From Spirochaetota bacterium (GTDB taxonomy: Bacteria; Spirochaetota; Spirochaetia; Treponematales; Treponemataceae), in contig JAKJFV010000022.1 in the NCBI GenBank assembly GCA_022704725.1, forward strand, positions 3,520 through 12,201: 8,682 bases of DNA. The letters run 5' to 3'. A program made the position numbers and the translations under genes. Under the pieces are notes generated by a model. It saw only the letters and a program-made list of their open reading frames with translations, searched no databases and was not told the DNA's origin. This document shows, one piece after another, positions 1 to 6,524 of the stretch. The first letter of the stretch is position 1. Each line of letters begins with the position of its first letter.

Positions 1-116
1 ACCGTAGTTTAATCATGAAAACAGGGATAAAGCTGGTTCTTTGGATCATGTCCCTGAATAAAAAAAGGGCTCTGCAAAGATTAAATATCTATAGCAGAAT
101 GCTTTGGAGGATGTAA
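1..116 (+). other. Upstream leader region of the pst operon, no confident gene
   Basis: I recognise no protein or RNA gene here. One frame is open across the whole stretch and contains a 33-codon ORF (ATG at 15, TAA at 114-116) whose stop directly abuts the pstS start. It encodes a basic, tryptophan-containing peptide resembling nothing I know and has no clear ribosome binding site, so it is probably chance. No good pair of -35 and -10 boxes and no clear Pho-box direct repeat is visible; AT-rich stretches at 57-67 and 81-93 could contribute to a promoter. The operon promoter may lie upstream of the window. Confidence 0.4.
71..98 (+). promoter_or_regulatory. Imperfect inverted repeat just upstream of the pstS ribosome binding site
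   Basis: TCTGC (71-75) pairs with GCAGA (94-98), and inside it AGAT (78-81) pairs with ATCT (87-90) around the loop TAAAT. The two stems are separated by a small internal loop (AA against ATA), giving nine base pairs in total. It lies 7 nt before the GGAGG of pstS and has no T-run after it, so it is not an intrinsic terminator. It could be a leader RNA hairpin or a dyad operator for a regulator such as PhoB. The stem is short and AT-containing, so chance is possible. Confidence 0.3.
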
Positions 117-977
117 ATGAAAAAAATCACCGCACTTGCTGCAGTGTTACTGGCTTCGGCAATGATATTTGCCGGCGGAAACAAAGAGTCAAGAAATGAA
201 GAAATAACCGTAATTTCACGCGAAGATGGTTCTGGTACAAGAGGCGCTTTTATTGAGCTTCTTGGTGTTGAACAAAAAGATTCTTCCGGCAAAAAGGTTG
301 ACTATACTACAGAGGCTGCTTCAATCTCAAACAGTACCTCTGTTGTAATGACCAGCGTTGCACAAAACAGTTCTGCAATCGGCTACATTTCACTCGGCTC
401 TCTTAACAGTACTGTAAAGGCTCTTTCAATAGACGGAGCTGAACCGACAGTCGCAAATATTAAATCCGGTGCCTATAAGATTGCCCGTCCTTTCAATATT
501 GCAACAAAGGGACAGGTCAGCGAAGCAGCACAGGATTTTATTGACTATATTCTTTCTTCAGAAGGTCAGAAGGTTGTAGAAAGCAAGGGCTACATTGCTG
601 TCGAAACAAAGGGTTCATATAAGGGAACAAAACCGGCAGGAAAAATTGTCGTAGCAGGTTCTTCATCAGTTACCCCTGTAATGGAAAAACTCAAGGAAGA
701 GTATCTTAAACTTAACACAAATGCACAAATTGAAGTAATGCTCAGCGATTCAACAACCGGTATGAACAGTGCTGTTGAAGGCATCTGCGACATCGGCATG
801 GCATCCCGTGCAGTAAAAAGCAGCGAGCTTGATAAGGGTTTAACTGCAACTGTTATTGCAATAGACGGTATTGCAATTATTGTTAATAAAGATTCTCCCG
901 TTAATGCGTTAACCTCGGCTCAGGTTCGCGACATCTACATGGGAAAAATTACAACATGGTCACAGATACCCAACTAA
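117..977 (+). CDS. pstS: Phosphate ABC transporter substrate-binding protein PstS (circularly permuted domain order)
   Basis: Periplasmic phosphate-binding component of the high-affinity Pst transporter, 286 aa. The start is set by GGAGG at 106-110, 6 nt upstream. Residues 1-19 are a Sec signal peptide (KK, hydrophobic core, likely cleavage after IFA) with no lipobox cysteine. Residues 29-165 carry motifs that normally form the second half of PstS: ISREDGSGTR (33-42), AIGYISLGSL (87-96), RPFNIATKG (124-132) and the helix FIDYILSSEGQ (141-151). Residues 175-286 carry the motifs of the normal first half: VVAGSSSVTPVME (178-190), SDSTTGMN (210-217), CDIGMASR (224-231), DGIAIIVN (250-257) and a region ending IYMGKITTW (273-281). 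The halves are therefore swapped relative to E. coli PstS, yet all phosphate-contacting loops are present. From memory, clostridial PstS proteins share this order. The 3' end overlaps pstC by 22 nt. Assignment to the phosphate family is firm because of the pstCAB-phoU context. Confidence 0.94.
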   Translation: MKKITALAAVLLASAMIFAGGNKESRNEEITVISREDGSGTRGAFIELLGVEQKDSSGKKVDYTTEAASISNSTSVVMTSVAQNSSAIGYISLGSLNSTVKALSIDGAEPTVANIKSGAYKIARPFNIATKGQVSEAAQDFIDYILSSEGQKVVESKGYIAVETKGSYKGTKPAGKIVVAGSSSVTPVMEKLKEEYLKLNTNAQIEVMLSDSTTGMNSAVEGICDIGMASRAVKSSELDKGLTATVIAIDGIAIIVNKDSPVNALTSAQVRDIYMGKITTWSQIPN

Positions 978-1816
978 AAGAAAAGGGTATGCAGGCAGTC
1001 TTTATGCTGAGTGCCTGCATCTCGATCATAGCGGTAGCGCTTATTTGCTTCTTTATGTTTGCAAACGGCGTGCCTGCTATGATTAAAATCGGCGTAGGGA
1101 AATTTCTAAGCGGGGTTGTATGGCGGCCCAATAATGAAATATTCGGCATACTTCCGATGATTCTTGGAAGCATCTATGTTACCTTCCTTTCTTTGGTGCT
1201 CGGTATACCTACCGGGGTTTTGACCGCTGTTTTTATGGCGAGGTTTTGTCCAAAGACTTTATATAAGTTTATAAAGCCTGCAGTCGACTTATTAGCAGGA
1301 ATCCCGTCTGTTGTATACGGATTCTTTGCACTGATGGTAATTGTTCCCCTTATACGGTTTGTATTCGGAGGAAGCGGAACAAGCCTGCTTGCAGCCTCTA
1401 TAATCCTGGGAATAATGATACTTCCGACAATTATTGGTGTGAGCGAATCGGCACTAAGGGCTGTTCCCGAGACTTACTATGAGGCTTCCTTAGCACTCGG
1501 GGCGACCCATGAGAGAAGCGTATTTTTTGTACTGCTGCCGGCAGCAAAGTCCGGTATAAGTGCCGGAATAATACTCGGTATAGGAAGGGCTATCGGCGAG
1601 ACAATGGCAGTAATTATGGTTGCAGGGAATCAGGCTGCAATGCCGCGAGGTCTTTTAAAGGGCTTAAGAACAATGACTGCGAATATCGTTCTTGAGATGG
1701 GCTATGCGGCGGATCTTCACCGTGAAGCCCTTATTGCAACAGCCGTTGTTTTATTCGTATTTATATTGATTATAAATATCAGTTTTTCACTGATTAGACG
1801 AAAGATGTTTAAATAA
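956..1816 (+). CDS. pstC: Phosphate ABC transporter permease PstC
   Basis: Inner-membrane permease subunit that pairs with PstA to form the phosphate channel, 286 aa. About six hydrophobic segments are visible, near residues 14-36, 67-95, 108-133, 141-163, 199-225 and 257-280. The cytoplasmic EAA loop that docks on PstB is at about 176-200 (YYEASLALGA, then VLLPAAKSGI). Other family motifs are LLAGIPSVVYGFF (112-124) and GIGRAIGETMAV (208-219). The ATG at 956 lies inside the end of pstS and has only a weak GGGA-like site (941-944). The next in-frame ATG at 989 would avoid the overlap but would remove the short polar N-terminus usual before the first membrane span, and its AAAGGG lies only 1 nt away. 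I therefore prefer 956, with the start less certain than the gene. Confidence 0.93.
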   Translation: MVTDTQLKEKGMQAVFMLSACISIIAVALICFFMFANGVPAMIKIGVGKFLSGVVWRPNNEIFGILPMILGSIYVTFLSLVLGIPTGVLTAVFMARFCPKTLYKFIKPAVDLLAGIPSVVYGFFALMVIVPLIRFVFGGSGTSLLAASIILGIMILPTIIGVSESALRAVPETYYEASLALGATHERSVFFVLLPAAKSGISAGIILGIGRAIGETMAVIMVAGNQAAMPRGLLKGLRTMTANIVLEMGYAADLHREALIATAVVLFVFILIINISFSLIRRKMFK

Positions 1817-1822
1817 AGGGAG
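1815..1822 (+). promoter_or_regulatory. Ribosome binding site deciding the pstA start
   Basis: AAAGGGAG overlaps the pstC stop codon. Two ATGs follow, at 1825 and 1829. The spacing is 2 nt to the first, which opens a 60-codon wrong-frame ORF, and 6 nt to the second, which opens pstA. The second is the functional start. Both the spacing and the protein homology agree. Confidence 0.75.
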
Positions 1823-1828
1823 TAATGA

Positions 1829-2644
1829 ATGAACGGTACATCGAAGTTTTTAAGAAGTATTGTTATAGGAGCCGCTGTTTTTACACTTTCAATTCTCGTC
1901 TTTATTGTTGCCTATATAGTAATAAAGGGCGTCCCTCATCTTTCTCTTTCCCTGTTTTCGGCAAAGTATACAACCGACAACGTCTCTCTTTTCCCGGCTC
2001 TCATTAATACCATCACCATAACAGCTCTGTCCCTGCTCATCGCAGTTCCTCTCGGAGGAGGTGCGGCGATTTATCTTGTTGAGTATTCTAAAAAAGGAAA
2101 CCGCTTTGTTTCTCTTGTACGCATAACGGCAGAAACACTTTCGGGGATCCCGTCCATTGTGTACGGATTGTTCGGCTACCTTTTGTTTGTTACTTCTTTA
2201 AGCTGGAGATTCTCTCTTATTGCAGGTTCATTCACCCTTGCAATAATGATTCTGCCTGTTATAATGAGAACAACTGAAGAAGCTCTTCTTGCCGTATCGG
2301 ATACCTTCCGGGAAGGGAGCTTTGCCCTGGGGGCAGGAAAATTGAGAACTGTGTTTAAAATAGTGCTGCCCTCTGCAATTCCGGGCATCAGTGCCGGTAT
2401 TATTCTCTCTATCGGAAGAATAGTAGGAGAAACAGCGGCCTTAATATATACAGCAGGAACTGTAGCCCAAATTCCTGAAAATCTGTTTGGTTCGGGAAGA
2501 ACTCTTTCGGTGCATTTATTCGCCTTGTGGAATGAAGGAATGAATGTTGAACAATCGTATGCAACAGCTGTAATCTTATTGGTAATTGTTGCAGGCCTCA
2601 ATGCTCTTTCTGCATCAGCTGCAAAACGAATGAGCTCTAGATAG
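1829..2644 (+). CDS. pstA: Phosphate ABC transporter permease PstA
   Basis: Second inner-membrane permease subunit of the Pst transporter, 271 aa, partner of PstC. Hydrophobic segments lie near residues 10-33, 57-85, 103-122, 128-146, 183-207 and 244-264. Family motifs are ETLSGIPSIVYGLFGY (102-117), the EAA loop EGSFALGAGKLRTV followed by LPSAIPGI (162-187), and SIGRIVGETAALIYTAG (194-210), closely matching the equivalent PstC motifs as expected for paralogous permeases. It follows pstC after 12 nt and precedes pstB by 8 nt. Length is typical of the family and there is no frameshift. Confidence 0.95.
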   Translation: MNGTSKFLRSIVIGAAVFTLSILVFIVAYIVIKGVPHLSLSLFSAKYTTDNVSLFPALINTITITALSLLIAVPLGGGAAIYLVEYSKKGNRFVSLVRITAETLSGIPSIVYGLFGYLLFVTSLSWRFSLIAGSFTLAIMILPVIMRTTEEALLAVSDTFREGSFALGAGKLRTVFKIVLPSAIPGISAGIILSIGRIVGETAALIYTAGTVAQIPENLFGSGRTLSVHLFALWNEGMNVEQSYATAVILLVIVAGLNALSASAAKRMSSR

Positions 2645-2652
2645 GAAAGGTA

Positions 2653-3402
2653 ATGGAAAAAATACATATAAGCGATTTAAATTTATACTACGGTGCTTTT
2701 CAGGCGCTGAAGAATGTCTATATGGATATTCAAAAAAATGAAATAACTGCATTCATCGGTCCTTCCGGCTGCGGAAAGTCTACACTTTTAAAAACCTTAA
2801 ACAGGATGAACGATCTTGTTGAAGGCTGCCGCATCGAAGGTACCGTACTTCTCGATGGTGAAAATGTATATGGCGGGATTAATACAAATGTGCTTAGAAA
2901 AAGGGTAGGCATGGTTTTTCAAAAACCTAATCCCTTTCCCATGACTGTGTACGATAATGTCGCCTATGGACCCAGAACTCACGGCATAAAAAATAAGGCA
3001 CAGCTGGATTATATTGTAGAAAAATCTCTTCGTTCAGCTGCAATTTGGGATGAGCTGAATGACCGCCTTAAAAAAAATGCACTCAGCCTTTCCGGCGGCC
3101 AGCAGCAGCGCTTATGCATAGCACGTTCGCTTGCCGTGGAACCCGAGGTTCTCTTAATGGACGAACCGACAAGCGCTCTTGATCCAATATCGACATCGAA
3201 AATCGAAGATCTTGCACTTGAACTGAGAGACCGCTACACGATTGTAATTGTTACACACAACATGCAGCAGGCAACGAGAATTTCAGACAAAACAGCATTT
3301 TTTCTTTTAGGAGAAGTAATAGAATTTGAAAAGACAGATACTCTCTTTTCCTTTCCTAAAGACAAACGCACAGAAGACTATATTACCGGGAGGTTCGGCT
3401 GA
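2653..3402 (+). CDS. pstB: Phosphate ABC transporter ATP-binding protein PstB
   Basis: Cytoplasmic ATPase that drives phosphate import through PstC and PstA, 249 aa, usual length. All ABC motifs are intact: Walker A GPSGCGKST (36-44), Q-loop ending VGMVFQKPNPFPM (85-97), the phosphate-family phrase YDNVAYGPR (100-108), signature LSGGQQQR (146-153), Walker B VLLMDEP (166-172), D-loop SALD (174-177) and switch histidine H202 in VTHNMQQA. The linker between Q-loop and signature and the ending TEDYITGRFG are PstB-specific. AGGAAAGG at 2643-2650 lies 2 nt before the ATG. The stop codon shares one base with the phoU start (TGATG). Confidence 0.97.
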   Translation: MEKIHISDLNLYYGAFQALKNVYMDIQKNEITAFIGPSGCGKSTLLKTLNRMNDLVEGCRIEGTVLLDGENVYGGINTNVLRKRVGMVFQKPNPFPMTVYDNVAYGPRTHGIKNKAQLDYIVEKSLRSAAIWDELNDRLKKNALSLSGGQQQRLCIARSLAVEPEVLLMDEPTSALDPISTSKIEDLALELRDRYTIVIVTHNMQQATRISDKTAFFLLGEVIEFEKTDTLFSFPKDKRTEDYITGRFG

Positions 3403-4088
3403 TGAGAGCAAAATTCGACAGCCAGTTGGAAAAACTGCACACCGATTTAATCGAAATGGGAGCCCTCTGCGAACAGGCAATACGGTTTGCAATAGAAGCT
3501 TTAATTCAAAACGACATTACTCTTGCTCATAAAGCAATTGATATAGAAAAAAGCATTGACGATATGGAACGGGAAATAGAGAGCCTGTGCCTAAAACTGC
3601 TTCTTCAGCAGCAGCCGGTTGCAAAAGATCTGCGTCAAATATCAGCAGCATTAAAAATGATAACTGATATGGAGCGCATCGGGGATCAGGCAGCCGATAT
3701 TGCAGAAATCGTTACATTTATTGACCTTTCAGAAGGACGTAAGTATGTGCATATTCCCGAGATGGCAGAAGCTGCCTCAAAAATGGTTACCGAGAGCATT
3801 AACGCCTTTGTACGGGGCGACGTGGAACTTGCACGTCAGGTAATATGTAATGACGATATTGTTGATAATTTATTTAACCGGATAAAAACCGAACTTAGCG
3901 GTGTTATCAGTAAGGAGCCGGAGATCGGGGAGCAGGTTATTGATATTTTGATGATTGCAAAGTATCTTGAACGTATAGGCGATCATGCGACAAATATTGC
4001 AGGCTGGGTTGAGTTTTCAATTACCGGACAGCATGCTCAAAAATCCTGTCCTGTTAAACAAACTGATAATCCGCAGGAGAAAGAATGA
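3402..4088 (+). CDS. phoU: Phosphate signalling regulator PhoU
   Basis: Cytoplasmic peripheral-membrane regulator that links the Pst transporter to the sensor kinase and represses Pho signalling when phosphate is plentiful, 228 aa. It is made of two similar three-helix PhoU domains. Each carries a metal-binding helix: MITDMERIGDQAADIAE (86-102; key acids E91, D95, D99) and MIAKYLERIGDHATNIA (184-200; E190, D194). The C-terminal 18 or so residues are a polar tail. Its SD is GGGAGG at 3388-3393, inside pstB, 8 nt before the start. It overlaps pstB by 1 nt and phoB by 4 nt, which favours coupled translation of transporter, adaptor and regulator. Its place between pstB and phoBR fits its role as the adaptor. 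Confidence 0.95.
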   Translation: MRAKFDSQLEKLHTDLIEMGALCEQAIRFAIEALIQNDITLAHKAIDIEKSIDDMEREIESLCLKLLLQQQPVAKDLRQISAALKMITDMERIGDQAADIAEIVTFIDLSEGRKYVHIPEMAEAASKMVTESINAFVRGDVELARQVICNDDIVDNLFNRIKTELSGVISKEPEIGEQVIDILMIAKYLERIGDHATNIAGWVEFSITGQHAQKSCPVKQTDNPQEKE

Positions 4089-4789
4089 TTTACTGTGTAG
4101 AGGATGACAGTTCTATACGAAGTCTTCTGGTGTATACTCTTCAAAATACCGGCTTCGAAGCAAAGGGTTTTGAAACCGGGCAGAAATTGTTTACAGAACT
4201 TAAAGAGAAAAAAAACGAATGCTCTCTTATTCTTTTAGACATCATGCTTCCGGATGAAGACGGTATAAGTATTTTACGCCGGCTTAAACAGGATTCTCAT
4301 TTTTCCTCAATTCCGGTTATTATGCTTACCGCTAAGAGTGCTGAATACGATAAGGTTATCGGTCTCGACAACGGAGCCGATGATTATATTCCCAAGCCTT
4401 TCGGAATGATGGAGCTTGTTGCCAGGATAAAAGCTGTATTACGAAGAAGCGGCCGTGACCAGACAAAGGGTAAGCGTCTTTATAACGGTCCCGTCATTAT
4501 GGATGTTGCCTCCTACACACTGACAGTAAAAGAACAGTCTGTTGAACTTACAAGAAAAGAATTTGAGCTTCTGCGGCTTTTTATGGAAAATACCGATATG
4601 GTTTTTACCAGAGATACAATTTTAGAACGAATATGGGGCTACGATTTTGACGGAGAGACACGGACCGTAGATGTTCATGTGCGCACGCTCCGGCAAAAGC
4701 TCGGTGAAAAATGCCCTGCATGTGAATCTTACATAGAAACGGTACGGGGAATAGGCTACCGGATGACAACTCACCAGGATACTATATGA
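4085..4789 (+). CDS. phoB: Phosphate regulon response regulator PhoB/PhoP-type (OmpR family)
   Basis: DNA-binding response regulator, 234 aa. The receiver domain (about 1-118) has the acidic pocket E6-D7-D8, phosphoacceptor D52 in LILLDIMLPDEDG, T82 in IMLTAK and K104 in IPKPF. The C-terminal winged helix (about 130-230) is of OmpR/PhoB type, with LTRKEFELLRLF, the recognition-helix region TRTVDVHVRTLRQKL, and the wing ETVRGIGYRM. Position between phoU and phoR identifies it as the phosphate regulator; sequence alone gives only the family. AGGAG at 4075-4079 lies 5 nt upstream of the ATG. It overlaps phoU and phoR by 4 nt each (ATGA). It probably binds upstream of pstS and so controls its own synthesis, but no target repeat was recognised. 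Confidence 0.92.
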   Translation: MIYCVEDDSSIRSLLVYTLQNTGFEAKGFETGQKLFTELKEKKNECSLILLDIMLPDEDGISILRRLKQDSHFSSIPVIMLTAKSAEYDKVIGLDNGADDYIPKPFGMMELVARIKAVLRRSGRDQTKGKRLYNGPVIMDVASYTLTVKEQSVELTRKEFELLRLFMENTDMVFTRDTILERIWGYDFDGETRTVDVHVRTLRQKLGEKCPACESYIETVRGIGYRMTTHQDTI

Positions 4790-6468
4790 AAAAGCGAATA
4801 TTTTTAAGCATCTGCCTTACTTCAATAACAGCGGTATTGTTAACACTTTTTATCGTTACAGTCGTGTTATATAGAAACTTTGTAGAAGAAATAAAAAAAG
4901 AAATAATGTCTGCCTCTGTATATATAGCGCTTGCACTTGATAACAGCAGTGAAGATATTTTAGCTCTTGCATCCTATAAAACAAAACACCGCATAACGCT
5001 CATCGACGCCGAAGGTACTGTTCTTTTTGACAATTTTTCAGATATCCGCAAAATGGATAATCACCTGATGCGTCCGGAAGTTCAGACTGCACTTAAGTAC
5101 GGCTCGGGGGAATCTACGCGAACGTCCGACACTCTTTTAGAACAGACTTATTATCATGCGGTAGTCCTTAAAGACGGTAGAATTATAAGGCTTGCAAATA
5201 CAACACGGAGCTTTTTCGGCATTATAGAAAATGCACTTTTTCTGTTGTTTTTCATAATGTTTATTGTCGCTGCTATTGCAATTAGCGCTGCCCGCCTTCT
5301 TACAAAAATGATTATGACGCCCATTTACAACGTTAATCTTGAGTCTCCGCTCGATAATTCTGCCTATGATGAATTTGCGCCCTTATTCATAAAGATAGAC
5401 CGGCAGAATAAGGAAATAAAGGAAAAAATTGCACAGCTGGAAGCGAAAAAGAATGAACTGAGCTGTATTACAGAAAATATGAGTGAGGGTCTTATTATTT
5501 TAGGAAAAGATAAGACAGTCCTTTCTGCCAATAAAAGCGCAAAACTTCTTTTTAATCTTGATCACATGGATTTACACAAGGAACATTACCTCTCTGTCTG
5601 CCGCGATCCTGTTTTTTCTAAAACAGCAGAGGAATCTTTGAGCGGAAAAAGTTCTACAGGAAAGCTTGAAAAGGATGGGCGGATTTTCCAAATTTTAGCA
5701 TCTCCTGTTCTTTCGGGGCACTCATCGATCGGCGCTGTCTTATTCATTGTAGACAATACTGATAAAGAGAGGGCGGAAAAGATGAGGAGAGAGTTTTCTG
5801 CTAATGTATCTCATGAGTTAAAAACTCCTCTTACTTCAATTATCGGGTATACAGAAATTATGCAGAACGGTATTGCAAAACCGGAAGATTCTGTAAGGTT
5901 TATAAGTTTAATCCATACCGAGGGAAAAAGGCTTCTGTCGCTTATAGAAGACATAATTAAAATATCCCGCCTGGAAGAAAATTCTGCAAAAGATAAGCAG
6001 GAGCTTTTAGAACCTGTTGATATCAGCTCGATCTGTAGTTCTGTTGTTAAAGAACTTGAGCACAAGGCTTTAGAATTTAATGTGACTTTAAAAACCCGCC
6101 TGCCGGAAACCCCGGTAATTATTCAGGGTATACCTATAACTCTGCACGAGATGATTTTTAATGTCTGCGACAATGCGGTAACTTATAACAAGGAAGGCGG
6201 TTCTGTTACAGTTGACGTTATTCAAAATTTTGAAAGAGAAAATATTGAGGTTATTATAAGAGATACGGGAATAGGCATTGCACCTGAACACCAGAGCCGC
6301 ATTTTTGAACGGTTTTACCGTGTAGATAAAAGCCATTCAAAAAAAACAGGCGGAACCGGGCTGGGACTTGCTATTGTAAAACACGGCGCACAATTAATGA
6401 ATGCAAAGGTTTTCCTTTCCAGCGAATTTGGAAAGGGAACGACAGTAAGTTTTATATTCCGCTCATAG
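4786..6468 (+). CDS. phoR: Phosphate regulon sensor histidine kinase PhoR
   Basis: Membrane sensor kinase that phosphorylates PhoB, 560 aa. Order: membrane helix (about 5-29), extracytoplasmic Cache-like sensor region (about 30-145, with a Gly/Asp-rich turn at TLIDAEGTVLFD), second helix (about 146-170), linker with YDEFAPLF and RQN (194-208) and a coiled stretch, PAS domain (about 222-325), then DHp helix with phospho-acceptor H343 in FSANVSHELKTPLTSI. The ATPase domain has N-box HEMIFNVCDNA (454-464; N459, N463), G1 DTGIGI (493-498), F-box RIFERFYRVD (505-514) and G2 GGTGLGLAI (522-530). No typical HAMP domain is evident. This architecture matches Firmicute PhoR more than E. coli PhoR, which has little extracytoplasmic domain. 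AGGA at 4776-4779 serves the ATG, which lies in the ATGA overlap with phoB. All catalytic motifs are intact. Confidence 0.93.
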   Translation: MKKRIFLSICLTSITAVLLTLFIVTVVLYRNFVEEIKKEIMSASVYIALALDNSSEDILALASYKTKHRITLIDAEGTVLFDNFSDIRKMDNHLMRPEVQTALKYGSGESTRTSDTLLEQTYYHAVVLKDGRIIRLANTTRSFFGIIENALFLLFFIMFIVAAIAISAARLLTKMIMTPIYNVNLESPLDNSAYDEFAPLFIKIDRQNKEIKEKIAQLEAKKNELSCITENMSEGLIILGKDKTVLSANKSAKLLFNLDHMDLHKEHYLSVCRDPVFSKTAEESLSGKSSTGKLEKDGRIFQILASPVLSGHSSIGAVLFIVDNTDKERAEKMRREFSANVSHELKTPLTSIIGYTEIMQNGIAKPEDSVRFISLIHTEGKRLLSLIEDIIKISRLEENSAKDKQELLEPVDISSICSSVVKELEHKALEFNVTLKTRLPETPVIIQGIPITLHEMIFNVCDNAVTYNKEGGSVTVDVIQNFERENIEVIIRDTGIGIAPEHQSRIFERFYRVDKSHSKKTGGTGLGLAIVKHGAQLMNAKVFLSSEFGKGTTVSFIFRS

Positions 6469-6476
6469 GCTGTAAA

Positions 6477-6504
6477 CTTATACTCCGCTTGAAATTCATA
6501 TAAT
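6477..6504 (+). promoter_or_regulatory. Candidate promoter for def
   Basis: A perfect -10 box TATAAT lies at 6499-6504 in the only sizeable gap of the window (6469-6524). The best -35 at normal spacing is poor: CTTATA at 6477-6482, 16 nt upstream. Transcription would start near 6511, leaving a leader of about 14 nt before the def ATG at 6525. An alternative is TTGAAA (6489-6494) with TATCTT (6512-6517) at 17-nt spacing, which would give an almost leaderless mRNA. Sequence inspection only. Confidence 0.35.
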
Positions 6505-6524
6505 TTTATCGTATCTTGTATGGT

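Noticed and set aside
956..977. Possible frameshift truncating pstS at the pstC overlap
   Set aside because: The permuted PstS family, as I recall it, naturally ends shortly after the TTW motif, and pstC starts cleanly, so no broken gene is needed to explain the overlap.
1825..2007. 60-codon plus-strand frame starting at ATG 1825
   Set aside because: It is only 2 nt from the SD and lies in the wrong frame inside pstA; its Cys/Tyr/Phe-rich product looks like a frame shadow.
2176..2667. 163-codon open frame on the minus strand across pstA
   Set aside because: It lies opposite the well-supported pstA, shows no recognisable protein features, and arises from the codon composition of the plus-strand gene.
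6411..6439. Inverted repeat CCTTTCC/GGAAAGG with 9-nt loop at the end of phoR, considered as a terminator
   Set aside because: It is inside coding sequence for the conserved LSSEFGKGT stretch, ends 27 nt before the stop codon, and has no T-run directly after it.
6516..6524. TTG start for def at 6516
   Set aside because: It adds only three residues, lacks an SD, and lies in the candidate promoter region; the ATG at 6525 matches the family N-terminus.
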